DNA of 33,837 nucleotides from Acidobacteriaceae bacterium. Its GTDB lineage: Bacteria > Acidobacteriota > Terriglobia > Bryobacterales > Bryobacteraceae. Within the stretch, counting starts at the first letter, position 1; every line of letters starts with the position of its first letter. A program made the translations under genes and the position numbers. The stretch covers positions 1 through 33,837 of the forward strand of contig JAFAMM010000250.1 in assembly GCA_019233375.1 (NCBI GenBank), given 5' to 3'. Below the pieces are notes generated by a model that saw only the letters and a list, made by a program, of their open reading frames with translations, had not been told where the DNA came from and did not search any database. Shown here in pieces: positions 14,701 through 22,904 of this stretch.

Positions 14701-16859
14701 CTGTACCCCCAAGGGCCCTGCTCGCGGTCGCGCGGGGAGAATTGGACGAAGCCGGCGGGAGCGCGATCAAGCCGGGCAATCTGCACGCGGGTGCCGCCTA
14801 AGGCAAGAGTGCCGGTCGAGGGTTCAAGCACCGGCGCGAGGATTTCGATAGGGTTTGCACCCCTGCCCGAAGCGTACCGGCCATAATGCTGATGCCCGTC
14901 ACCGATGGCCATGCTCACCACGCCCGGAATGGCTGCCGGGTAAACGTAAGCAGGAGCTTCGAATGACGAATACGGCGACTGCACACGCACCCAATCGCCG
15001 GTCCTGATATCGAGCCTTGCCGCGGATTGCGGATCGATTTCGACTGGTATGTTCCACATGGCGCTAGAAACGGGGTCCGGCAACTCTTGCATCCAGGGTA
15101 GATTGGCGCCGCTGCCGTCATGAAACTGGAGAGAGAGGTAGGGCTGAAAGTAAAACGGAAACCGAGCAAGATCCGGGGACACAGCGATTTCTGAATGGGC
15201 TGCTTGCGCTTCGGCGACTCGCGGAACCTCGTTCCCGACAGGTTTGGGCGCTTCTTGCCACAATCCTCCCCGACAGGCAACCTGATCCCATGTCTGATCA
15301 GGGGGAAGCAGCGATTTGACATAGCGTTCTGGTGTAACGGGTTCGAGGCTCTTGCCCATTTTGTGAGCGATTGCTACGAGTGTTTGATCGAGCGCACGGG
15401 TGTCGTATAGCGGTCGGATAAACGGGAGACCGACGGTGATCGCACTGCCCGGGGCAACGGCGGGAACCACGGCTTGCGCAGTTTCGAGAGCGTGGTGATC
15501 GGGAAGAATCCAATCGGCATACGCGGAGGAGTCATCGATGAAAGGAGAAAAACTAACGATCATCTCGAGCTGCGAGAGGGTCTCGCGGGCGCCCGCTGCT
15601 GCAGGAAGGCTGTACACAGGATTTTGATAATCGAGCAGCAGGAAATTCGAAGCCTTCAGCTTCTCCGAGACTGAGCCGACTAGGGGAAGCGGCGACAAAT
15701 CCTGGTTAGGTGCGAGGATCCCACCAGGGCGGCCGATATTCCCCAATAACGCGTTCAAGTAGTGTGCGGCTGCTACCGCATGAAGCGAATTGGTGTTGGG
15801 CGACGACGCACCCGAGATAACAAGCGGCGCATCTGACTCGCCCAGATCGCGAGTGATTCGTTCGAGGCGATTCACATTCAGGCCGCATATGCGTGCGAGG
15901 GAGGCGACGTCGGCCGACTTTATGGAATTGAGTACGGCGGGCGGAAGCTGTTCAGGATCCCGCGCCAGTCTGGCATCGAGCAGCAGGCGAGTGACCGCCG
16001 TCAGGAATTCCGGCTCGGAGCCTGGCAGAAGGGGAAGCCACTCATCCGCACTGGCCGCAGTCAGGGACATCCTAGATTCGGCTTGGATGAAGCGGCCGCG
16101 CACGCCTGGCCGGCCTCGGCGGAATTCGCCGAACTGGCGGGCGTAATAGACGGGCGAGACCCAGCCGCCAAGAAAGTCCGCACCCACGCCCAACACGTAA
16201 CGAGCGCGGGCGAGATTATAAACGGGCACACCGCGCCATCCAAACACGACCTCAGACGCTTTCCGCTCTACAGCGAAGCTCGCTAGGGAACAGGTGAGCG
16301 GCGGCGGAGCATTCAAAGCCGAGAGGAAATTCTGAATCGTGGCGGAACGGCTTCCGGACTCGGGCCGGGTCAGGAACAGGATTTTCCCCGGATCGGCGCT
16401 CTGCTGAATGTTGAGCGAGCGGGAGACGGCGTCGATTGCTTCATCCCAGGAAACGGGTACGAATTCAGCAGTGCCGCGGGTGCCCTTGCGGCGCATGGGC
16501 GCGGTAACGCGGTCGGGGTGGTAGAGCGACTGCACGGCGGATTGCCCGCGTGCGCAAAGGCGGCCACCGCTGACGGGATCGAGTGGATTGCCCTCGATTT
16601 TCTTGATGGCGGCGATACGCTCGCGGAACTTGTGCCCCTGACGCTCGACGGTGCGCTCGCCTTCCATGACACGCACGATCACCCCGCAGCCGGCACTGCA
16701 CTCACTGCAAACGGAGGGATGCCACTGCTCCTCGCCGGGAACGATTTCAGTATTTGAGACGAGCAGGGGGATGAGGGTATCGGTCTTGTTGGAGCAGGAA
16801 CTAGCGGCGACTCCGGCCGACACGGAAGAGAGAATTTTGAAGAAGCTGCGACGTTCCAT
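14697..16859 (-). CDS. actB1: Molybdopterin-oxidoreductase-fold Fe-S protein (ActB N-terminal part)
   Basis: 720 residues. It opens with a twin-arginine signal MERRSFFKIL and a possible lipobox ending at Cys22 (AASSC), implying export and membrane anchoring. The N-terminal cluster site is CSECSAGCG (51-59) with the fourth Cys in GRLCARGQ (Cys102), followed by LYHPDRVTAPMRR and the long molybdopterin-type fold. A C-terminal domain (about 590-700) has the dimethylsulfoxide-reductase-like DPQSAARLDIRTGDWVRV. In characterised ACIII this domain binds no molybdenum; whether it does here cannot be read from the sequence. It lies 12 bases after actA and overlaps the ferredoxin-like gene by four bases. 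Confidence 0.92.
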   Translation of the reverse strand: MERRSFFKILSSVSAGVAASSCSNKTDTLIPLLVSNTEIVPGEEQWHPSVCSECSAGCGVIVRVMEGERTVERQGHKFRERIAAIKKIEGNPLDPVSGGRLCARGQSAVQSLYHPDRVTAPMRRKGTRGTAEFVPVSWDEAIDAVSRSLNIQQSADPGKILFLTRPESGSRSATIQNFLSALNAPPPLTCSLASFAVERKASEVVFGWRGVPVYNLARARYVLGVGADFLGGWVSPVYYARQFGEFRRGRPGVRGRFIQAESRMSLTAASADEWLPLLPGSEPEFLTAVTRLLLDARLARDPEQLPPAVLNSIKSADVASLARICGLNVNRLERITRDLGESDAPLVISGASSPNTNSLHAVAAAHYLNALLGNIGRPGGILAPNQDLSPLPLVGSVSEKLKASNFLLLDYQNPVYSLPAAAGARETLSQLEMIVSFSPFIDDSSAYADWILPDHHALETAQAVVPAVAPGSAITVGLPFIRPLYDTRALDQTLVAIAHKMGKSLEPVTPERYVKSLLPPDQTWDQVACRGGLWQEAPKPVGNEVPRVAEAQAAHSEIAVSPDLARFPFYFQPYLSLQFHDGSGANLPWMQELPDPVSSAMWNIPVEIDPQSAARLDIRTGDWVRVQSPYSSFEAPAYVYPAAIPGVVSMAIGDGHQHYGRYASGRGANPIEILAPVLEPSTGTLALGGTRVQIARLDRAPAGFVQFSPRDREQGPWGYR

Positions 16860-16871
16860 ACAGAGTAGCGC

Positions 16872-17381
16872 TCAGTAATGGCAGGCGGCACAATCCTGTG
16901 ACGCCTTCCGTTGCCGGTGGCACGTGAGACAGGTTCCCATGGTGAAGTCGATTGACCGGACGGCGACTGTTTCCTGACTCATCTCGCCGTGGCAAGTCGC
17001 GCACGAGATGTTCGCCTCGAAATGCGGCGCGTGACGAAACTTGACGTGAGCATCGCTCGAGAATCCATAGACCCGCCGCCATGGGATTTCTTCGCCCTTT
17101 TGTGCGTATTGAATGACTTTCTTCACTTCGGGTTTATTTGTAGCTAACTTCGCGTGGCAGAGCATGCATTTTGTGACCGAGGGGATTCCGGCTGCGGCGC
17201 GTATGTCGGCTCCGGTGTGGCAGTCGACACAAGCAAGCCCGAGCTTCATGTGCGTGTTGTGCGGGAACTGAACCGGCTGGTTCACGGCCGCTAAAGAGAG
17301 CGCCGCATGTAGAAGAAAGAGCGCCGTGATCCGGGCGCACCGTTTTGGCAGCCCCTCACTCCATGGGTCGGTTCGAAGCAA
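16872..17381 (-). CDS. actA: Pentaheme cytochrome c (ActA-like)
   Basis: 169 residues with five CxxCH heme sites at 51-55, 72-76, 127-131, 151-155 and 164-168 and extra His residues for bis-His coordination. It is the class III/c7-like cytochrome that heads ACIII clusters. An N-terminal hydrophobic stretch (RITALFLLHAALSLAA) serves as signal or anchor, and QPVQFPHNTHMKLGLACVDC is the ActA-like opening. The start is uncertain: TTG at 17381 is the only standard start upstream of the signal, with no Shine-Dalgarno. The five-heme count and position before actB1 support the ActA name; a Qrc-type QrcA is the alternative, but DUF3341 downstream favours ACIII. Confidence 0.88.
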   Translation of the reverse strand: MLRTDPWSEGLPKRCARITALFLLHAALSLAAVNQPVQFPHNTHMKLGLACVDCHTGADIRAAAGIPSVTKCMLCHAKLATNKPEVKKVIQYAQKGEEIPWRRVYGFSSDAHVKFRHAPHFEANISCATCHGEMSQETVAVRSIDFTMGTCLTCHRQRKASQDCAACHY

Positions 17382-17564
17382 ATTGTTAGGGATAGCTTAT
17401 CTCAACAGCAATTCAGGCGACGAAAAGATGCCATTGAACACCGGATTAGGGCTGCTGGCCATGGGGCGTTGAAACCGAACCGGCTCTCTCATCGTTTCGG
17501 GTACCTTACGACTCCGGACTCGTTTCGAGAGAGTGTGTGGAAAACTAGAACTGTTCGGCGCGGG

Positions 17565-17765
17565 TCAGATCTGCTCCTCGCGGGCTTCGGCACGATGGAA
17601 GCGCGGTTCACCGGAGGGGCCGCCAGATACTCGAGCACTCGACCGAGGAGGAACATCATTGATGCCGGCTTTCAATTCCGAAAGCCGCTCCAACGCCCGA
17701 AGCGCGCGGAGCACGAGCTGCCTTTCATAACGCAGCTCAGCAATTCTCTTCGCAATCATCTCCAT
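17565..17765 (-). CDS. Small coiled-coil hypothetical protein
   Basis: 66 residues. The first half is a charged heptad-like helix (MEMIAKRIAELRYERQLVLR and ALRALERLSELK), and the second half is Pro/Ser/Arg-rich and probably disordered. GGAGG lies 4 bases before the ATG at 17765, which is good for this window and favours a real gene. No function is recognised; small helical proteins of this kind are often accessory or regulatory. A plus-strand frame over the same bases (17469-17846) has no such start signal. Confidence 0.5.
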   Translation of the reverse strand: MEMIAKRIAELRYERQLVLRALRALERLSELKAGINDVPPRSSARVSGGPSGEPRFHRAEAREEQI

Positions 17766-18039
17766 ACAACCTCCGGCAGGCAGACACGCAAGCCCGGACG
17801 GGCCCAGAGCAATAGGATACGCGGTATCAGCTCGCTTGCCTGCTAGTTTTACGGTAATAGTACTAGGCTACCATCAACGTGGGTTAGGACGACAGTACCA
17901 GCAAATCCCCGATAGCGCAACCGATCTGCACCTAGCTAAACTACTGATAGGAATTTCCCGTTACAAAACTGTGCATTCGAGCACAAACTATACGAACACG
18001 AAAAGTAGCCGGCAATTCGAAGGTGGATTACCCGTCTGT

Positions 18040-18366
18040 ATGGCGTTGAAACGTATCCGGTGCATAAAGAGGCCCGAACCTAATCAGAAGTTTCTTTTGA
18101 ATCTGGTTCGAAGCCAGATCTCATTCGGCTTGGCTTACCTGGCACACGCCCGGATTGCATACGGGGAGGGGCGAGTCGAATCCGGGGAGAATGCGCGGGA
18201 GATTGTGTTAAATTCCTACCGCGCCGCGACACGGTTCGCAGCGCAATTGGCCGCAGCGCAATTGGCCAAAGATACAGATTCAAGCGTACGCAGCAGACTC
18301 GAGGCCCTGCGATATGGCATCGAAGTACTCTGGCCGGATGCCATGCATTCGCGCGAGATCGCCTAG
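18040..18366 (+). CDS. Small hypothetical protein
   Basis: 108 residues from ATG 18040. The frame is open from 17836, but the upstream part is AT-rich and low in coding character, while MALKRIRCIKRP opens the compact helical part (QISFGLAYLAHARIAYGEGR, ESGENAREIVLNSYRAATRF). No signal peptide or known motif. An exact 15-base tandem duplication inside it adds five residues (AAQLA twice) without breaking the frame. It converges on treZ. The 17766-18039 stretch before it is gene-poor and shows only a weak inverted repeat, TGTGC-N6-GCACA (17970-17985). Confidence 0.5.
   Translation: MALKRIRCIKRPEPNQKFLLNLVRSQISFGLAYLAHARIAYGEGRVESGENAREIVLNSYRAATRFAAQLAAAQLAKDTDSSVRSRLEALRYGIEVLWPDAMHSREIA
18238..18267 (+). 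repeat. Exact 15-bp tandem duplication
   Basis: GCAGCGCAATTGGCC occurs twice head to tail at 18238-18252 and 18253-18267 with no mismatch, inside the small gene 18040-18366. It encodes AAQLA-AAQLA and keeps the frame. Confidence 0.9.
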
Positions 18367-18409
18367 CGTCAAGAACATGTAAGGTGTTCCACCACCGGTT
18401 TCAAGAACG

Positions 18410-20143
18410 TCAGGAATGCTGGGAATCAAGAACGACCACTGTATCGGGGCCGATCTCGATGGCGCCCGTCCTCAGATGAAAATTTAAATCAGAGGCCAAA
18501 ACAGATTCACTGTCGTACGTCACCGGCACGGTTTGCGTTTGAGGCGAAAGATTGCAAACGAGCTGAACGCACTGGCGTTTCACAACCATCCACTTGGCGT
18601 TTTCGTCGCAGCGGACCTCGACTTCCCTCATTCGGCCGTTGACCAAGCTCGGATTCAAGCGGCGGAATGCAATCAAGCGCTTGTACCACTCGTGCATATC
18701 GGAGTGCGGTTGGCGGGTTAGCTCGTCCCAGCAAAGTTTTGACCGCTGAAATGTTTGCGGATCCTGCGGATCGGGAACCTCTTCAGGGCTCCAGCCAAAA
18801 GCTTTGAACTCATTCCGACGCCCTTCCGAGACCTTCCGGCCGAGATCGGGATCGTGATTAGTAAAGTATTGGAACGGCGACGAGGACGCGAACTCCTCGC
18901 CCTGGAAGAGCATGGGCACGAAGGGTGATGTCAGGACGAGGGCAGCGGCGATTTTGGCGCGGCCGAGGCTCAGCAGATGGCAAAGGCGCTCGCCCTGGGC
19001 GCGGTTTCCCACCTGATCATGAGTCTGTGCGTACCCAAGAAAGTGGTGGCCGGAAAGTCCGTCGACGGGCCGGCCATGAATGCGGTTGCGATGCCGCGAG
19101 AAGTCGCCAGCGTAGACGAAGGCATGCTGCAGCGCTTTGGCCAATTCCGTTAGTGTTCCGAAGTCCTCGTAATACCCGTTGGTCTCGCCGGTGAGAGCTG
19201 AGTGCAGAGCATGGTGAAAATCGTCGCTCCACTGCGCCTGGATACCGAGGCCCCCGCACTCACGGACAGTGACGACACGCGGATCATTGAGATCGCTTTC
19301 GGCAATGAGGACTAAATGGCGGCCCAGTTCTGAGGAAAGCGAATCAACTTCGGTAGACAGCTCTTCCAGAAAAGGAAGCGCCGAGCGGTCGTAATAGGCG
19401 TGTATGGCATCAAGCCGCAGACCATCAAAATGATAGTCGCGCAGCCACATGAGCGCGTTGTCGATGAAGAAGCGGCGCACCTCAAAGCTGCCGGAGTGAT
19501 CGAAGTTAACGGCGGGGCCCCAGGGTGTCTGATACGCGGAAGTAAAATACGGCGCGAACTGATCGAGGTAATTGCCGGACGGACCGAAGTGGTTGTAGAC
19601 CACATCGAGGAGCACGGCAACGCCCTTTTCGTGGCAGGCGTTTACAAACGTTTTGAGTTCGTCCGGTGAGCCGTAGCAATGATGCGGGGCGTAAATATCG
19701 ACACCGTCGTAACCCCACCCCCAATCGCCCGAGAACTCGTTTACAGGCATGAGTTCGACGTGAGTAACTCCTAGATCGGCGAGATAGTCAACTCTGTCTA
19801 AGGCCGCCCGGAAGGTACCCTCTGGTGTGAAAGTGCCGATATGCAGCTCGTAGATAATGGCGCTGCCTAGCGGCTTGGCCTGCCAGAGCCGGTCTGTCCA
19901 CGGGAATTTTGTGTGATCGATGATCTGCGAAGGACCGTTTACACCATGAGGTTGAAACTGAGAGCGGGGATCCGGCACCGGCTGACCCTGGTTCAGCACG
20001 AAAGAATACTTTGTGTTCGGGCCGGCATCTGGGACACCGCCCGTCCACCAGCCACGATCAATGCAGCGCAGCGGATAAGAGCGCTCGCCGATAGTGACGG
20101 CGAGACTTTGGGCGCGGGGGCCCCAGACTTTGAATTCGTGCAT
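18410..20143 (-). CDS. treZ: Malto-oligosyltrehalose trehalohydrolase
   Basis: A GH13 enzyme that releases trehalose from the maltooligosyl trehalose made by TreY. At 577 aa it has family length. An N-terminal beta-sandwich (about 1-90, MHEFKVWGPRAQSL) precedes the TIM barrel: region I LLDVVYNHFGPSGNY (178-192), region II FDGLRLDAIHA with nucleophile Asp245, region III LIAESDLNDPRV with acid/base Glu282, and region IV QTHDQVGNR (373-381). A C-terminal beta domain follows. The ATG at 20143 lies 4 bases after the treY stop, so the two are co-transcribed and probably coupled. The debranching enzyme TreX is not encoded here. Confidence 0.97.
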   Translation of the reverse strand: MHEFKVWGPRAQSLAVTIGERSYPLRCIDRGWWTGGVPDAGPNTKYSFVLNQGQPVPDPRSQFQPHGVNGPSQIIDHTKFPWTDRLWQAKPLGSAIIYELHIGTFTPEGTFRAALDRVDYLADLGVTHVELMPVNEFSGDWGWGYDGVDIYAPHHCYGSPDELKTFVNACHEKGVAVLLDVVYNHFGPSGNYLDQFAPYFTSAYQTPWGPAVNFDHSGSFEVRRFFIDNALMWLRDYHFDGLRLDAIHAYYDRSALPFLEELSTEVDSLSSELGRHLVLIAESDLNDPRVVTVRECGGLGIQAQWSDDFHHALHSALTGETNGYYEDFGTLTELAKALQHAFVYAGDFSRHRNRIHGRPVDGLSGHHFLGYAQTHDQVGNRAQGERLCHLLSLGRAKIAAALVLTSPFVPMLFQGEEFASSSPFQYFTNHDPDLGRKVSEGRRNEFKAFGWSPEEVPDPQDPQTFQRSKLCWDELTRQPHSDMHEWYKRLIAFRRLNPSLVNGRMREVEVRCDENAKWMVVKRQCVQLVCNLSPQTQTVPVTYDSESVLASDLNFHLRTGAIEIGPDTVVVLDSQHS

Positions 20144-20147
20144 AGCT

Positions 20148-22823
20148 TTACGTCTTGGTTAAGAGAGAAACCGGGAAGTCCTTCAAGATCTCGGCAAGCG
20201 GCCGCTCACCGCCTGCGACGCGCGCTCCAGAAAGTTCGTCTTTCCATACGCCCGCAGGTAAGGAAACAGAGGTGTCGGCCCAATCGGGCCTGCCTGTGCA
20301 GCCCCACGCGCAGGGGTCGAGCGTCCAGACGAGACGTGGGGCGATCGAGACGACGCTTTCACCGCGAGCAAACGCGACTATGTGGGCGGCCTTGGGACCA
20401 AGGGCATATAGCGGGCGGTACGTTCCGGCCGTGCCGAGGAGTTCGGCGCGTTCGCGGCGCACGCGAAGGACATGGTGCAGCGTCCACAGCTTGGGGAGGC
20501 CTTCGTCAACGCGCTTCCAGACTGCCTGGACATTCAGGCTCTCCATTTCTTGAAGCAGCCGGCGGCGGCGGCCGTAATCGACAGGCCGCCGGTTATCCGG
20601 GTCGACCAGGCTCAAATCCCAAAGTTCGGTTCCCTGGTATGTATCCGGAACGCCAGGCGCGGTCAGCTTCCAGAGAAGTTGAGAGAGTGAGCTGACTTGT
20701 CCGGGCAGGACCATGCGGTTTACGAATGCTTCGAAATCCTGTATAAATTCTGCGTTGCCGTATATACCCTCGATGAACGAGCGCGTCGCGTTCTCGAACT
20801 GTTCGTTGGGGGCGAGCCAACTGGTCCGCTGCTTCGCCTCCCGCGTGGCTTTCTCCATGTAGGGCAGCAGGCGATCCGTGCCGATTGGCCATGCTCCGAT
20901 CATTGTTTGATATAGGAAGTATTCGGTGTTGCGGTCCGGACCCTCATATTTCCTGTATTTTTCGTTCATCGCAGACCAGCAATAAAGGCGGTCCTTCCAA
21001 AGCTGCGGCATTTCCGACAGAAGGCTGATACGGGCACGTACGTCCTCGCTGCGCTTGGTGTCGTGAGTGGACGATGACGCCATCGTCAACGGATGTGATT
21101 CCTGAGCGCGCTGGCAGAACGCATGGAATTCCTCCGGTAGTACACCGAAGCGTCCTGGGCTTCCGCCCACCTCATTGAGTGCGATGAGGCGGTTGTAGCA
21201 ATAGAAAACAGTATCTTCCACGCCCTTCGCCATCGCCGGCCCGGTGAACTGCTGGAAACGCATGACGAACTCAGACTCAAGATCACCGCGCACGCGCAAC
21301 AGCAAAATGTCGCGGATAAAGTCGAAGAGATCCGCATCGAGCTCTGCCCGGTTGCGTTTTGCGGTGTCTACCGCTTCATTGACATAACGCTCGTCATCCG
21401 GAGTGATCTCGCCACGCTCCGGCACAACATACGTACGATATACAGGAAAGCAAGCGGTTAGCTCGCGAATCGCTTTGATCAGGTCTTCGCGAGTATAATC
21501 GCGCCGTTCGCGGTGCTCTTCGCAGATATCACGTAAAAGCGTCGTGATGCGATTGACATCGCTGCCTAACAATTCGCGCAACACGCGGTGCTTCTTATCC
21601 CGGCAGATCTCCGCATACGATGCTGTCTCGCCGGTGAAGTCCGCATAGATAGCCGTGATCGCGCCCTCAGCCGACCTGTCTACCAGCAAGCCCGCGGCCT
21701 CATTCAGGAAGTCATAGCCTGTCGTGCCGTTAATCGGCCATTCGGCGCGGAAGCGCTCTCCCGGTTCAAGGATTTTCTCAGCCACGATCCAGACGTCTAC
21801 GGCATCTTTACGAAGCCACTCGAAATAGTGCCGCGGATCGCGCAGCCCGTCCGGGTGATCGATGCGAATGCCATCCAGCACGCCTTCTCGAAGCCAGCGC
21901 AGGATCATGGCGTGTGTATCGGCGAAGACAAGCGGGAGTTCCATGCGCAGGCCAACCAGCGTATCGACGTCGAAGAAGCGCCGGTAAGGCAGCTCCTCGC
22001 TCGAAGTTCGCCAGGAAGCGAGTCGATAGTTCTGCTCCTCGAGAAATTGGTCGAGTTCGTCCGCATCGCGGTTGAGCTCATCCAATGCGGTATCCACCGC
22101 ATCACCGATAAAAGGAGTCTCCTCGAATAAGCGGCAGAGAAGACCGCGGATGACTTCTTTATCCCGGTGGCGTTCCGAGACGCTGGCCCGGTCTACAAGG
22201 GTGGGTCCGGGCAATCGCGATAACGAATCGGCGAGGAAGGCTAAGTAATCCGATCCGCTCTCTCGCGCTGCAAAGGCGAGAAGAGGCCCCACAGAGCGCG
22301 GAGAGGCGGGCAATTCATGTTCGAAATACTCAATATAGATCTCGCCGCCGCGGCGTTTGACCTTGATTTCGCCGCGCGCGATCACGCGGCCGTAGTGATC
22401 GCCGAGGATGGGCACAAGAAGCTTGTTCCGAAGACGCTCGTCGTGAGACTGCCAGTCAATGTCGAAATAAATTGAGTAGCGGCTCGAAGGGCCGTTTTCG
22501 AGGACGTCCCACCACAAACGGTTGCGGCGGCCGCTGATTGCCATGTGGTTTGGAACGATATCGAGCACTTGTCCTAAGTTGCAGGCGCCTAGTTTGAGAG
22601 AAAAGCGCTCGTGAGCTAGGGATCCACCCAGCTCGTCATTGACCTTGTGATGATCGACAACATCGTAGCCGTGCTGACTACCGGGCGCGGCCTGGAGATA
22701 GGGCGAGCTGTATACATGAGAGATGCCTAACTTCTCGATGTAGTCGGCGATCTCCGCCGCGGCATCGAAGCCGAAGCCGGCATGCAGTTGTAACCGATAG
22801 GTACCGGTGGGGATCCGGGGCAT
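20148..22823 (-). CDS. treY: Malto-oligosyltrehalose synthase
   Basis: Isomerises the reducing-end alpha-1,4 bond of maltodextrins to the alpha,alpha-1,1 bond of trehalose. At 891 aa it is within the family range of about 720-960. GH13 landmarks: MPRIPTGTYRLQLHAGFGFD N-terminus, SHVYSSPYLQAAPGSQHGYD (36-53), DIVPNHMA (88-95), GIRIDHPDGL with the nucleophile Asp (near 320), VAEKILEPGE with the acid/base Glu (near 350) and SSTHDTKRSEDVRAR in the second half. It is first of the treY-treZ pair and divergent from the UxaA-family gene; the 81 bases between should hold both promoters. Trehalose from glycogen or maltodextrin suggests desiccation or osmotic protection. Confidence 0.97.
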   Translation of the reverse strand: MPRIPTGTYRLQLHAGFGFDAAAEIADYIEKLGISHVYSSPYLQAAPGSQHGYDVVDHHKVNDELGGSLAHERFSLKLGACNLGQVLDIVPNHMAISGRRNRLWWDVLENGPSSRYSIYFDIDWQSHDERLRNKLLVPILGDHYGRVIARGEIKVKRRGGEIYIEYFEHELPASPRSVGPLLAFAARESGSDYLAFLADSLSRLPGPTLVDRASVSERHRDKEVIRGLLCRLFEETPFIGDAVDTALDELNRDADELDQFLEEQNYRLASWRTSSEELPYRRFFDVDTLVGLRMELPLVFADTHAMILRWLREGVLDGIRIDHPDGLRDPRHYFEWLRKDAVDVWIVAEKILEPGERFRAEWPINGTTGYDFLNEAAGLLVDRSAEGAITAIYADFTGETASYAEICRDKKHRVLRELLGSDVNRITTLLRDICEEHRERRDYTREDLIKAIRELTACFPVYRTYVVPERGEITPDDERYVNEAVDTAKRNRAELDADLFDFIRDILLLRVRGDLESEFVMRFQQFTGPAMAKGVEDTVFYCYNRLIALNEVGGSPGRFGVLPEEFHAFCQRAQESHPLTMASSSTHDTKRSEDVRARISLLSEMPQLWKDRLYCWSAMNEKYRKYEGPDRNTEYFLYQTMIGAWPIGTDRLLPYMEKATREAKQRTSWLAPNEQFENATRSFIEGIYGNAEFIQDFEAFVNRMVLPGQVSSLSQLLWKLTAPGVPDTYQGTELWDLSLVDPDNRRPVDYGRRRRLLQEMESLNVQAVWKRVDEGLPKLWTLHHVLRVRRERAELLGTAGTYRPLYALGPKAAHIVAFARGESVVSIAPRLVWTLDPCAWGCTGRPDWADTSVSLPAGVWKDELSGARVAGGERPLAEILKDFPVSLLTKT

Positions 22824-22904
22824 TCTACCTTAAGAGCCTCCGCTCTATGACATGGTTTCGTGAGAACGAAGACATGTGCGGGATTACAGTGAAAGTGAAA
22901 GCAT

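Noticed and set aside
17469-17846. A 125-codon + strand frame
   Set aside because: No start signal or motif, and it overlaps the better supported minus-strand coiled-coil gene.
18101-18119. Inverted repeat ATCTGG-N7-CCAGAT containing TTCGAA, considered as a tRNA T-arm
   Set aside because: It lies inside a coding frame and there is no cloverleaf, acceptor stem or anticodon arm around it.
19913-20695. A 260-codon + strand frame across the treZ-treY junction
   Set aside because: Arg-rich, motif-free and antisense to two conserved GH13 genes.
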